Assembly: GCF_001983935.1 (NCBI RefSeq)
Contig: NZ_CP017641.1
Location: 6,233,001 to 6,297,000 of the forward strand
Direction: 5' to 3'
Source of the DNA: Fuerstiella marisgermanici
GTDB lineage: Bacteria > Planctomycetota > Planctomycetia > Planctomycetales > Planctomycetaceae
DNA length: 64,000 nucleotides
The notes under the pieces are model-generated. The model saw nothing but the letters and a program-made list of their open reading frames with translations, was not told where the DNA came from and did no database searches. The position numbers and the translations under genes were made by a program. Shown piece by piece: positions 50,643 to 59,281 of the stretch; the first letter of the stretch is position 1; each line of letters opens with the position of its first letter.

Positions 50643-51284
50643 TTACTTCTTGCGAGACTTTTTCTTCTTCGCGGCTTTCTTTACTGCCTTCTTTTTGGCG
50701 ACCGACTTCTTCTTCGCGGACGTTTTCCTGGCCGGCGCTTTCTTTTTCACCGCCTTCTTCTTCGTGCTCTTCGCCTTTGCACTTGGTGCTTTCTTGCGTC
50801 TCTTTTTGGCGGCCGCGCTGCGTTCGTAGATTTTGACAATCTGATCTCGGTCCCGCAGCTCCCGTTTCCTCGCAATTTTCGCCAACTCCAGCGCGGCCTC
50901 TTCGCCGTACTTGTTCCATGAAAACCGGACGTTGATTCGCTTGCCGTCTTCGTCCAGCCACGACGCGACGTACGACCGGTAGGAGTATTCATAACCTTTG
51001 TTGCGGCGGTCGGTGTCCTGAGTCAAATGCACGCCGACGATGCCGGTCGAATTTCGTTTCGTCAGTCGGCCTCGCAGCGGTTTCGGCTCAGGCAGCGATT
51101 CCAGCAACTCTTCCCGCTTTTCGCGAGCAGCCTTCAGTGCCTTCCGTTTACCACCGTGGACACTGTCCGAAAAGAAGTGCTGATGCGACTCGCCACGTCG
51201 CATAATGCGAGCCATGTAGCCATGAATGCCACGGTCTTCGAGATCGAACCGGCAGATCCCGGTTTCCACTGTCCTGGTTGTCAT
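50643..51284 (-). CDS. AP2-like DNA-binding protein with histone-H1-like tail
   Basis: A 213-residue basic protein. Residues about 75-145 read GIVGVHLTQDTDRRNKGYEYSYRSYVASW, FSWNKYGEEAALELAKIARKRE, the AP2/ERF pattern of three strands and a helix. The first half (GYMARIMRRGESHQHFF, HGGKRKALKAAREKREELL) looks like a degenerate second copy. The last 57 residues are almost only Lys, Ala, Ser and Arg in KKKA-type repeats, as in histone H1-like bacterial proteins. The combination predicts a chromosomal DNA-binding or nucleoid protein. ATG 51284 is used; upstream residues in frame look untranslated. Confidence 0.75.
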   Translation of the reverse strand: MTTRTVETGICRFDLEDRGIHGYMARIMRRGESHQHFFSDSVHGGKRKALKAAREKREELLESLPEPKPLRGRLTKRNSTGIVGVHLTQDTDRRNKGYEYSYRSYVASWLDEDGKRINVRFSWNKYGEEAALELAKIARKRELRDRDQIVKIYERSAAAKKRRKKAPSAKAKSTKKKAVKKKAPARKTSAKKKSVAKKKAVKKAAKKKKSRKK

Positions 51285-51391
51285 CAGTCTGTTGTTCCAT
51301 GTAAAGTGAGCGTCTTGCAGATCGCACGGAATAATAGCGAGCCCCGCCACCAGTTCAGTTTAACAAACCACTCAATCGGAGAATTTTCAGA

Positions 51392-52945
51392 ATGAATATA
51401 ATGAGGAATTGTTGCCTGATATCGCTTGCGGTGCTGTCTGGTCTGTCCAACGTCGCGAATGCCGAACTGAAGCTGCCAAGCCTGTTTTCTGACGCAATGG
51501 TCCTGCACCGAAACAAACCGGTGCGAGTTTGGGGTTGGGCGACTTCTGGTGCTGACATCTCCGTTTCCATCGCTGACCAGCGACATAAAGCGACGGCCAA
51601 TGCAGACGGTCGCTGGCAACTGAACCTCAAACCGCTGCCCGCCGGAGGCCCTCATCAACTGACCGTTGCGGGAGACGGCGGCGAGATCACCGTGAAGGAT
51701 CTGCTGATCGGCGAAGTGTGGCTGTGCTCAGGACAGTCCAACATGGCGATGACCGTCAACCGCGCGAAGAACTTCGATGCGGAAGCCAAAGCGGCAGACT
51801 ACCCGCAGATCCGGATGTTTAAAGTCACCTCCGGCCACGCTCGAGAACCTCAGCAACATGCTAACGGTTCGTGGGCGGTATGCAGTCCAGACACCGTCGG
51901 TAGCTTTTCTGCAACCGCGTACTTCTTTGGACGGCGGGTGCATAAAGAACTGAACGTCCCCATCGGCCTGATCAATTCCTCGGTCGGCGGCACGTCCGTC
52001 GAATCATGGACCAGCATGCCAGCGCAATCAGCCGTCTCCGCCATCAAGCCACGACTGGATGCCTGGAAAGAATCAGACACCGCGTACGACGAAGAGGCCG
52101 CTAAAGCGCGATACGAAAAATCACTGGCCGCATGGACGCAGAAAGCCAAGGCCGCTCGCGCCGACGGCAAGAAAGCCCCGCGTAAGCCACAACTGGCTGG
52201 GCGACCTCGCGACGACCGCAACTACCCGGCTAATCTGTTCAACGGCAAAATTAATCCACTTGTCGGATTCACGATCAAAGGTGCCATCTGGTATCAGGGG
52301 GAAAACAGTTCGGGGCGAGGCTTCTCGCATCTGTACGGCGACCAACTCCCGACACTCATCACCGACTGGCGAACTCGCTGGGGGCAGGGCGACTTTCCGT
52401 TTGCATGGGTTCAGCTGCCCAACTTTCGGTCGCCTCAAACAGAACCTTCCCAAACCGACGGCTGGGTACAGGTGCAGGAAGGCATGCTGAAAACTCTTTC
52501 ACTGCCAAACACCGGCATGGCCGTTACCATCGACGTGGGCGAAGCGAAAGACATTCATCCGAAGGACAAACAATCGGTCGGCCAACGGTTAGCTCAATGG
52601 GCCTTGGCCAGCGTCTACGAAAAAGACATGCTCCCCATGGGCCCGATCTATCGAACTTCGAAAGTTGACGGCAACAAAGTAATCATCGAATTTGACCACT
52701 CTGACGGGCTGCGAGCCAAAGGTGACAAGGTTGAAGGATTTGCCATCGCCGGGCCGGACAAAAAGTTTGTCTGGGCCGATGCCAAAATTGACGGCGACAA
52801 AGTCATTGTCAGCAGTGACAAAGTGACCGAACCGGCTTCCGTGCGATACGCCTGGGCAGCGAACCCGGTGTTCAGCCTCTACAACGCCGCCAACATCCCC
52901 GCCTCACCGTTCCGCACCGACGACTGGCCAGAACAAAGCCGCTAG
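51392..52945 (+). CDS. Sialate O-acetylesterase-like (SASA domain) secreted protein
   Basis: A 517-residue protein with a signal peptide (CCLISLAVLSGLSNVANAE), an Ig-like N-terminal part (PVRVWGWATSGADISVSIADQ) and the SASA esterase domain. The nucleophile motif is LCSGQSNM, a conserved block is GLINSSVGGTSVESWT, followed by IKGAIWYQGENSSGRG and the Asp-His pair in EAKDIHPKDKQSVGQRL. It should remove O-acetyl groups from sialic acid or other sugars outside the cytoplasm. It is not part of a visible polysaccharide-utilisation cluster. Repeat B begins immediately after the stop codon. Confidence 0.93.
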   Translation: MNIMRNCCLISLAVLSGLSNVANAELKLPSLFSDAMVLHRNKPVRVWGWATSGADISVSIADQRHKATANADGRWQLNLKPLPAGGPHQLTVAGDGGEITVKDLLIGEVWLCSGQSNMAMTVNRAKNFDAEAKAADYPQIRMFKVTSGHAREPQQHANGSWAVCSPDTVGSFSATAYFFGRRVHKELNVPIGLINSSVGGTSVESWTSMPAQSAVSAIKPRLDAWKESDTAYDEEAAKARYEKSLAAWTQKAKAARADGKKAPRKPQLAGRPRDDRNYPANLFNGKINPLVGFTIKGAIWYQGENSSGRGFSHLYGDQLPTLITDWRTRWGQGDFPFAWVQLPNFRSPQTEPSQTDGWVQVQEGMLKTLSLPNTGMAVTIDVGEAKDIHPKDKQSVGQRLAQWALASVYEKDMLPMGPIYRTSKVDGNKVIIEFDHSDGLRAKGDKVEGFAIAGPDKKFVWADAKIDGDKVIVSSDKVTEPASVRYAWAANPVFSLYNAANIPASPFRTDDWPEQSR

Positions 52946-53043
52946 CCGGTACGCACCGGCGGGCGGGCGGTTGGCGTGGGGTGCGGGTGAGCGGGACGGG
53001 TGCTGAAGCGCCGGCGGTGCTCCCGTTGGTCGCTGGAGGGGTG
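52946..53043 (+). repeat. Dispersed repeat family B, copy 3
   Basis: It starts CCGGTACGCACCGG directly after the TAG of the SASA gene and continues with GGCGGTTGGCGTGGGG, GGGTGAGCGGGACGGGTGCT and GCGCCGGCGGTGCTCCCGTT, then GGTCGCTGGAGG. This copy is closest to copy 2. Confidence 0.85.
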
Positions 53044-53143
53044 TGTCGTGTGTTGCAAATGGTGAGTGATCGACGGGAACGACGCGTTCTATTCGGAGCG
53101 TCAGCTCCAACCGGATGGCGGGCCGTCCCGCCCCGGCGGTGCT

Positions 53144-53175
53144 GGATAAGGAGGAGGCTAAGTTCCTCCTTATCC
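53144..53175. terminator. Strong hairpin between convergent genes
   Basis: A 12-bp perfect stem, GGATAAGGAGGA with TCCTCCTTATCC, and an 8-base loop lie between the SASA gene and the sugar transferase gene, which converge here. No T-tract follows, but the position suits a bidirectional transcript end. The sugar transferase stop is 10 bp away. Confidence 0.5.
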
Positions 53176-53184
53176 TTATCCGAC

Positions 53185-53874
53185 TCACGCTGCTCGTTGC
53201 AGGGCCACTGAGCTCGCGGCAAGCAGCGTTCGAGCTTCCGGCATCTCTGGCGGATCGGCGAATTCCGTGCGCCCGGACACGATCTGCCCGATCGCGGCGA
53301 CCGTCCGCAGGATCAGTTTCGCGTCGTAGACCAACGACGCGTTTCGTAGGTAGACCACTTCCAGAGCGAGTTTGATTGGCAGTAATTCGCGAACGTAAAT
53401 TTGTTCCGGGTTAGGGCCGGTCAGCATTCTTTCGCCGTGCGTGTAATTGTAAATGCTGCTGACTCCGGCCAGCCCCGGCCGCACAGCCAGCGTTTCCCAG
53501 CCGAGTTCATCGTAGTGCAATTCCACGATCTTTGGATCTTCCGGTCGCGGCCCAACGACGCTCATATCGCCCTTCAGAATGTTCCACAGCTGCGGCAGTT
53601 CGTCCAGTTTTAGTTTCCGCAGCATGTTGCCGAACGCGAACACGCGAGCGTCTGTCGCGCCGGTCACGACGCTGGCGTTGCCGCCATGGTCGACGTGCAT
53701 GGTACGAAGCTTAAACAGCGTGAACCGCTTCCCACCACGACCAATGCGATGCGGGCAATAGAACGCCGGCCCCTTGCTGGACAAACGGACTCCGACTGCC
53801 GCCAGCAGAATGATCGGCCCCAGCACAATCAACGCGGTCGCAGCGGCCACGATATCAAACAGGCGTTTGGCCAT
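53185..53874 (-). CDS. Bacterial sugar transferase (initiating phosphoglycosyltransferase)
   Basis: A 229-residue enzyme of the small monotopic phosphoglycosyltransferase family. It has one N-terminal membrane segment (IVAAATALIVLGPIILLAAVGV) and then the conserved core GPAFYCPHRIGRGGKRFTLFKLRTM, LRKLKLDELPQLWNILKGDMSVVGPRPE and TLAVRPGLAGVSSIYN. It transfers a sugar phosphate to undecaprenyl phosphate, the first step of a surface glycan. It overlaps the end of the PIG-L gene by 20 bp and is the last gene of the glycan cluster. Confidence 0.94.
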   Translation of the reverse strand: MAKRLFDIVAAATALIVLGPIILLAAVGVRLSSKGPAFYCPHRIGRGGKRFTLFKLRTMHVDHGGNASVVTGATDARVFAFGNMLRKLKLDELPQLWNILKGDMSVVGPRPEDPKIVELHYDELGWETLAVRPGLAGVSSIYNYTHGERMLTGPNPEQIYVRELLPIKLALEVVYLRNASLVYDAKLILRTVAAIGQIVSGRTEFADPPEMPEARTLLAASSVALQRAA

Positions 53875-54547
53875 TTCTGATCGTCCTTCTGATCGTCATA
53901 AAGACTTCCGCGTGTTCCATGCAGCATTGATTTCCCCATGCCGCACTTCGGTGAGCCAACGCTTCGAGTGACCTCGGATGAGGATGCGGCCGCACTTCAC
54001 TTTTGTAGCAAGCCATGGCAGCCAGCTTTTGCTCCAACGTAGATGTAATGTCGACCCATGTGTCGGGAATAAACGTGCGAGGATACGCCCATTCGGTGCT
54101 GCTGGCTGTGTCGAAGGCGTAGATGGCTTCGATGAATTCTTCCATCGGTCGAGTCGCCACCAGCATGGCTTTGAATAAGATTTCGTGGTCTCGATTGATG
54201 TCGCCGCCGTACTGCGTGTAGACGACCTGCGGCTGAACTTCTTCAACCACCTTCTCCAGCGGCGTGATGATGTCCGTTAGAGTAAACGTGTCCAGCTTCT
54301 GGTCGGGAAACTTAAGAGTGTGCACATCCTGAACGCCTAACGTGTTCGCGGCGACCTGAATATGGTCCGACTGCCCCACACCGTCTTCGCCGTAACGCAG
54401 TGATTCGCCTTCGCAAACAATCACAGAAGTGACGTTGTCGCCATTTGCGGCGTGCAACGCCACCGTGCCGCCGCAGCCCAACAGTTCGTCATCTGGATGA
54501 GCGGCAATGACGAGGACTTGCCGGGGTTTTCGATTCGACGCTGTCAT
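53855..54547 (-). CDS. PIG-L family deacetylase
   Basis: A 230-residue zinc-dependent deacetylase of the LmbE/PIG-L type: VIAAHPDDELLGCGGTVALHAANGD with the metal-binding AHPDDE, HTLKFPDQKLDTF, VYTQYGGDINRDHEI with the second metal His, and YPRTFIPDTWVDI. It removes N-acetyl groups from GlcNAc-type sugars, here probably a nucleotide- or lipid-linked sugar, given the sugar transferase and formyltransferase genes beside it. A deacetylated amine would be a logical substrate for formylation. Confidence 0.93.
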   Translation of the reverse strand: MTASNRKPRQVLVIAAHPDDELLGCGGTVALHAANGDNVTSVIVCEGESLRYGEDGVGQSDHIQVAANTLGVQDVHTLKFPDQKLDTFTLTDIITPLEKVVEEVQPQVVYTQYGGDINRDHEILFKAMLVATRPMEEFIEAIYAFDTASSTEWAYPRTFIPDTWVDITSTLEQKLAAMACYKSEVRPHPHPRSLEALAHRSAAWGNQCCMEHAEVFMTIRRTIRNGQTPV

Positions 54548-54594
54548 TTGTGTATGGAAGAGTTTTTGAAAAAAGTGATTGCGATTCTGAGTGC

Positions 54595-55548
54595 CTACGC
54601 CGCATCGCGCAGTCTTGTTCTGGCGGTCCAGTTTTGTTCGCTCAATTCACGCCCACGTAGCACCTGGCCGTGCTTGTCCTCAACTTCCAGCAACAGGATC
54701 GCCCCGTCTTTGGTTGCAACCAGTTGTCCGCAGGCACTGCTGTCCGGACAGCAAACCGAACCCAACACCGTACCGGGCAGGGCGACAGCCGCCGGCAGCG
54801 GCAACATTGCGGTATTCCAGACGTGATATGTCTGACCGTTGAGATCCGCGAACGCTCCGGGATATGGCCGCGTCAACGCTCGCACCATGTTGTAGATGTC
54901 TTTGCTGCGTCTGTTCCAGTCGATCAACCCATCTTTAGGGCGTCGACGCGGAAGCGCGTCCTCGTCACTGTGAGGTTGCGGTTCGCCGGGACGTTCACCG
55001 GCTTCCAGACGAAAACACAAATCCAGCAGCATGTCTCGATTCGACGCTGCCACCTCGTCGTAGATTGTCGAACACGTGTCGTAGGGGGTAATGGGGAAGG
55101 CTCGCTGATCGATAAGTTCCCCAGTGTCGACGCCTTCCGACAGCCAGATTAACGAATTCCCGGTTTGCTGTTCGCCGCGAATAATGGCCCAGTTCACCGG
55201 CGCACTGCCTCGGTTGTGAGGCAGCAGCGAAGCGTGAGCGCCCACGGCTCCAACGCGAGCAGTATTCAAAACGTCCGGGCCGAGAATTTGGCCCCAGCCC
55301 AGCACAACCAGCAGATCACAATTCCATGACTTCAGAAGCGTAACGCTGCTCTCGTCGTTGATATTGTCGACTTCGTGCAGCGGGATGTCATAATCCTCGC
55401 AGATGGTCTCGTAGTCCGCGGAACCGCAGCGACGTTCCGCCTTGTCGCGGCGCAGGGTCAGCATGCCGACAACGTCGTATTCTGCCGCGCAGACGGCCGC
55501 CAGCGCAGGAATGCCTTCCGAGTGAACTCCAACCCAGCCAATTCGCAC
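54595..55548 (-). CDS. Formyltransferase family protein, sugar-modifying type
   Basis: A 317-residue protein with the fold of methionyl-tRNA/sugar formyltransferases, starting at GTG 55548: WVGVHSEGIPALAAV, LLVVLGWGQIL, HASLLPHNRGSAPVNWAI and WLSEGVDTGELIDQ with the catalytic Asp. The residue two before the catalytic His, normally Asn in Fmt and ArnA, is Gly here (VGAHASLLP), as in some divergent sugar formyltransferases. The C-terminal OB-like part (LTRPYPGAFADLNGQTYHVW) is typical of ArnA/Fmt. Its place beside a deacetylase and a sugar transferase suggests N-formylation of an amino sugar in a surface glycan. Confidence 0.85.
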   Translation of the reverse strand: MRIGWVGVHSEGIPALAAVCAAEYDVVGMLTLRRDKAERRCGSADYETICEDYDIPLHEVDNINDESSVTLLKSWNCDLLVVLGWGQILGPDVLNTARVGAVGAHASLLPHNRGSAPVNWAIIRGEQQTGNSLIWLSEGVDTGELIDQRAFPITPYDTCSTIYDEVAASNRDMLLDLCFRLEAGERPGEPQPHSDEDALPRRRPKDGLIDWNRRSKDIYNMVRALTRPYPGAFADLNGQTYHVWNTAMLPLPAAVALPGTVLGSVCCPDSSACGQLVATKDGAILLLEVEDKHGQVLRGRELSEQNWTARTRLRDAA

Positions 55549-55563
55549 CGAACCTGACTCCTT

Positions 55564-56874
55564 TCAAGTTTCTGCAATTACACGCGACTCGCATTGAATC
55601 CGCAATGCCGCTGATCTGTCAATGTTGATCCCAGTTACGCCAAAAACCGACGCCTGAGTTTTCTCATCCGGCGCGGTGGCGTGTTTTGATTCTGAAGAAA
55701 GCTGGCGAAAGACGTTCGCCGATTCTGCCGCGATACGGCATTGAGCCACCACGAACAGCAACAGGAAACTTGCCGGAGCAAACTTCGCAATCTGCGGCCG
55801 GTGAACGGCGATGTGCGCAAGTCCTCGGTCCAGTACCAGCCCCAGCAGCACCACCCAGAACAACGTCGGCAGGTACCGGTACCGCCCCCACATCAGCACG
55901 TGGTCAACGTCCCAGCCCGATCGAGCCATGTACGCCAGCACGCTAAAGCAGAAGGATAGTGAGAAGAACAACAGCCCGACTTTCTGAGCGTTCCGGCTGG
56001 TTCGCAGCAGCAGTGCCGCCAGAATTGCGGCCCCCGCGACTCGCCCCCAAAGAACGGCGGACCCCTTCCAAAACACAAGGTTCCACGAAGACGCTGCGTA
56101 CCCGCCGCCCAGCATTTGTAGACCGGCGAGAAGATTGGTCGGTGGCCGGTCGAGTTTCTCAATCGCCGGTTTAACCCAGGTAAAGTGCAGCACAGTAAGA
56201 ATCACGCACGGCACAACGAGAGCAGCCACCCAGCGAATCCGTTTTGCCTGTTCTTCGTTTGGCCGCCGTTCGAACAACAGGTACTGCAGAACGAGGACAG
56301 GCGTTAACACGATGAGTGCATGCATCGTCAGCAACGCCGTCAACAGCAGCAACGACATCAGTGCGGCCCATCGTTTGTCATGGTGTTCGCTGAACCGCGT
56401 GAGGCAAAGCATGGCCGCCAGAAAGAACGTCACGCCAACGGCGAGGTGCGACGCGGCAATCCACAGAAACGGTCCGTCCCACCCTCCAACGGCGGCGCCG
56501 GCCCACAGAATGGCGGCGATTGCGGCCGCTCGATGTTGGACGTAAGTGCGCAGCAGCACTAACAGGCACAGAGCCGACGCGACATGGAACGCCGACATGA
56601 AAAAGTGGAAGCCGGCGGAATGGTCACCGAACAGTGACCAGCAGCCGTAAAACATCAGCTTCCACAGCGGAATCAGATGCTCACCGTGAGGCAGAGTCAC
56701 ATAATCGCTGAGCGAAATTTCGCCCTGATCGATCAGCCGGCACTGATCCAGGTGAAAGTCATCGTCGTAGTAGAAGCCGCCGTTAAAGTAGGCGGCCTGA
56801 ACAACAAACGGCAGCACAACAATCAGCAAGACGACAACGAGGTTCCGTTGTCGTTCACTGGACGTCGAGGGCAT
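55564..56874 (-). CDS. GT-C-like polytopic membrane glycosyltransferase (predicted)
   Basis: A 436-residue membrane protein with about ten helices. The first helix is followed by FNGGFYYDDDFHLDQC: an acidic pair in the first extracytoplasmic loop, the catalytic position of GT-C enzymes. A further HLIPLWKLMFYGCWSLFG is typical of the DUF/dolichyl-mannosyltransferase-like family. It probably transfers a sugar from a polyprenyl donor; the acceptor is unknown. ATG 56874 (MPSTSSER) is chosen over the longer frame to 56910. It is 15 bp upstream of the formyltransferase gene and leads the cluster. Confidence 0.8.
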   Translation of the reverse strand: MPSTSSERQRNLVVVLLIVVLPFVVQAAYFNGGFYYDDDFHLDQCRLIDQGEISLSDYVTLPHGEHLIPLWKLMFYGCWSLFGDHSAGFHFFMSAFHVASALCLLVLLRTYVQHRAAAIAAILWAGAAVGGWDGPFLWIAASHLAVGVTFFLAAMLCLTRFSEHHDKRWAALMSLLLLTALLTMHALIVLTPVLVLQYLLFERRPNEEQAKRIRWVAALVVPCVILTVLHFTWVKPAIEKLDRPPTNLLAGLQMLGGGYAASSWNLVFWKGSAVLWGRVAGAAILAALLLRTSRNAQKVGLLFFSLSFCFSVLAYMARSGWDVDHVLMWGRYRYLPTLFWVVLLGLVLDRGLAHIAVHRPQIAKFAPASFLLLFVVAQCRIAAESANVFRQLSSESKHATAPDEKTQASVFGVTGINIDRSAALRIQCESRVIAET

Positions 56875-57044
56875 CGTCTCATTTTTTGTGTGCTGCGAAT
56901 CCATTCGCATTTCGGGTTCGAGTGAAGACCGGCTTCGTCTGGCTGATTGCTATCAGCTTTCAGGAAACGCTAAGGATACCGCGCCCTCGAAAACCGGGCG
57001 AGATCGAATCTCGCCCGATGAAAAGCTAACTAACGCGGGCCACG

Positions 57045-57365
57045 TTACCGACAGCTCCGCCCAAACCCAGTGCTGCGAACGCGATAATTGCCGTAGGCTC
57101 GTTGCGAGTACGAACGGCTTCCGAAACGCGGCCCCGGTGAAACTCGTGCATAGCTACGAGAAATGTAGGGTCCGTAAGCACTGCGTCCGTAGCCGACCGT
57201 TGGCCCGCGGCGGTGTGCAGAGCCATAGTTCGAGTAGGATCCGATTCGAGCACGTGAACTAAAGTGGGAATGACCGCGGTGGCCACGGCCCTGAGCGTTG
57301 GCGACAGCAGCGATGGCGAACAACATTCCGCTCGCCACAAGAAGTATTGAGAAGGTCCGTTTCAT
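57045..57365 (-). CDS. Small secreted Arg/Ser/Tyr/Gly-rich protein
   Basis: A 106-residue protein with a clear signal peptide (RTFSILLVASGMLFAIAAVANAQ) and a very basic mature part rich in Arg, Ser, Tyr and Gly (HSHFSSRARIGSYSNYGSAHRRGPTVGYGRSAYG). There is no recognised domain. It may be an intrinsically disordered, positively charged envelope or matrix protein. Upstream, on the same strand, a folded sequence at 57410-57512 could be a structured leader. The gene stands alone at the end of the glycan cluster. Confidence 0.75.
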   Translation of the reverse strand: MKRTFSILLVASGMLFAIAAVANAQGRGHRGHSHFSSRARIGSYSNYGSAHRRGPTVGYGRSAYGPYISRSYARVSPGPRFGSRSYSQRAYGNYRVRSTGFGRSCR

Positions 57366-57409
57366 GAGTGTAGTCCTTGACAGTGATTTAGAGAGAAAGA
57401 CGGCCGAGT

Positions 57410-57512
57410 AACTCCCTGCCTCGCGACAGGCCCAAACCCGTCGTAAATGAAATGACTCAAGCCAATGCTCCGTGGTGAGTCAGGCGGAGCCTGCCGCGAA
57501 AGCAGGGAGTTT
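57410..57512 (-). promoter_or_regulatory. Long imperfect inverted repeat, possible structured leader of the 57045-57365 gene
   Basis: Two arms of about 22 bp (AACTCCCTGC and TCGCG and CAGGC, with their complements) at 57410-57431 and 57490-57512 enclose a second stem TGACTCA-TGAGTCA (57453-57459 and 57476-57482). Read on the minus strand it lies 45 bp before ATG 57365. On the plus strand the last arm is followed by TTTT. It could be a leader RNA, a transcript end or a small repeat element. No known riboswitch class is recognised. Confidence 0.4.
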
Positions 57513-57700
57513 TCAGTGACCGCTATGTGCAACTACGATTAAGGTGAGGCCGACTATCGGCAGGTCAGAAGACGCCTTGCCGGAACCTCAACCATTGTTC
57601 GTATATATGTGATCTCAAATCCGTTTGAGTTTGCTGCTTTCTGTAGAAGCGAACGCGGTGCCAAAATCGCCTCGCCAGCCCACGAAAAACCTAACTCGTT

Positions 57701-57706
57701 TATAAT
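57701..57706 (+). promoter_or_regulatory. Candidate -10 element upstream of the NUDIX gene
   Basis: A perfect TATAAT lies 130 bp before the NUDIX start. No TTGACA-like -35 is found at the expected distance, so the assignment is weak. The rest of the 57513-57835 region shows nothing else. Confidence 0.3.
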
Positions 57707-57835
57707 GAAAGACTTACACCCGACGACAGCCGATCACATAATCGGTTCGGGCTGGCCGCCGGCCGCTCAGGTTGATAACAGCCGACGCAGGATTGACGAC
57801 AATCGCAAAGGCACCCCCAGACAGCGAGAAACTTC

Positions 57836-58408
57836 ATGCAGCGCGAAGCGGGCCGTTCGTACGGACCATGGCAGATTCTGAAAACCACCGAAGCCTATCG
57901 AGACCCATGGCTGAAGGTGGAATTTGACGACGTGGTTCGACCGGACGGCAATCCGGGAACTCACAGCGTGGTCACAATAAAACCGGGCGTCTGCGTGCTA
58001 GCGTTTCAGGATGACCACGTCTTTCTAACCGAAGAATTTCACTACGCCGTTGGCCGAGTCACCATTGAAGCCGTCAGCGGCGGGCGCGAAGACGACGAAC
58101 CGCCACTGATATGCGCCCAACGTGAACTGGCAGAAGAGCTGGGGATCGTGGCCGATTCGTGGACAGAGCTGACGACCGTCGACCCGTTTACGGCCAGCGT
58201 GGTGTCGCCGACGACCTTGTTTCTGGCGACGGACCTGAGCTTTCAGGACGCGAATCCGGAAGGCACCGAACAGATCCGCTGCGTGAAAATGACGGCTCGC
58301 GAAGCGTTCGACGCCGTGTGTGCAGGGCAGATTACCCATACGCCAAGCTGCATCGTGATCCTCCAGCACTGGATTCGGCGACAACTGAGATACAGCGTTT
58401 CACGCTGA
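57836..58408 (+). CDS. NUDIX hydrolase (ADP-ribose pyrophosphatase-like)
   Basis: A 190-residue hydrolase. The full NUDIX box is present: G-x5-E-x7-REL-x-EELGI in SGGREDDEPPLICAQRELAE and ELGI. It is preceded by VCVLAFQDDHVFLTEEFHYAV and an N-terminal YGPWQILKTTEAYRDPWLKVEFD typical of ADP-ribose/nucleoside diphosphate sugar hydrolases. The last codons (YSVSR) are encoded by the start of repeat A copy 4, which supplies the stop codon; the native C-terminus may have been replaced. There is no operon partner. Confidence 0.92.
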   Translation: MQREAGRSYGPWQILKTTEAYRDPWLKVEFDDVVRPDGNPGTHSVVTIKPGVCVLAFQDDHVFLTEEFHYAVGRVTIEAVSGGREDDEPPLICAQRELAEELGIVADSWTELTTVDPFTASVVSPTTLFLATDLSFQDANPEGTEQIRCVKMTAREAFDAVCAGQITHTPSCIVILQHWIRRQLRYSVSR

Positions 58409-58490
58409 ACTGTAACCGCGGAAATCGGTGTTTGTCCTACGTGGGCCGGTTCCCACGAGCCAGGCCCGTCCACAACAAAACGTAAATTGC
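58391..58490 (-). repeat. Dispersed repeat family A, copy 4, overlapping the NUDIX stop
   Basis: It is nearly identical to copy 2 over its length, beginning (plus strand) TACAGCGTTTCACGCTGA, and then GGGCCGGTTCCCACGAGCC and CCGTCCACAACAAAACGTAA. The first 18 bases are the last codons of the NUDIX gene, and the stop TGA is the repeat's own TGA. Confidence 0.85.
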
Positions 58491-58531
58491 TTTAGCCAGC
58501 TGCGTATTCTCATCACAAATGGAATTCAAAC

Positions 58532-58562
58532 TTAACCGCATTAGCCGTGTCATCGTTACACT
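58532..58562 (+). promoter_or_regulatory. Possible promoter of rnpB
   Basis: TTAACC and TACACT, 19 bp apart, lie just upstream of the start of the RNase P RNA (58571). Both elements are only partial matches to consensus, and the spacing is slightly long. I propose it from position alone. Confidence 0.3.
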
Positions 58563-58570
58563 GCCTTAGC

Positions 58571-59004
<434 letters not shown>

Positions 59005-59010
59005 TTTTGA

Positions 59011-59094
59011 CGGGTAGGCCCGTCGGCCGATTGGCGTGGCAGGCGATTGAGCAGGACGAGGGCTGAAGCGCCGGCGATGTGTCGCTGGTTGCTC
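59011..59094 (+). repeat. Dispersed repeat family B, copy 4 (divergent)
   Basis: Just after rnpB: GACGGGTAGGCCCGTC, GGCCGATTGGCGTGGC, GCGATTGAGCAGGACGAG, GGCTGAAGCGCCGGCG and GTCGCTGG. It shows the same order of words as other B copies with more substitutions. The segment 59095-59281 beyond it shows no gene. Confidence 0.6.
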
Positions 59095-59281
59095 CAGTAC
59101 ACATAGGTGGCAGCATGAGATCCCAAACTGTGACTCTGCGATTGGCCCGGCAAGGCCGAAGCACGTAGCCGTCGGTGTAAGCCAACGGAAGCAAGGGATA
59201 ACAACGACGCACCAGCCCCGAATGGGGCGACAGCAGGTTCAGCTCGCGCAGCGCGGTCGCTGAGAGGCGAACTCCCCAATC

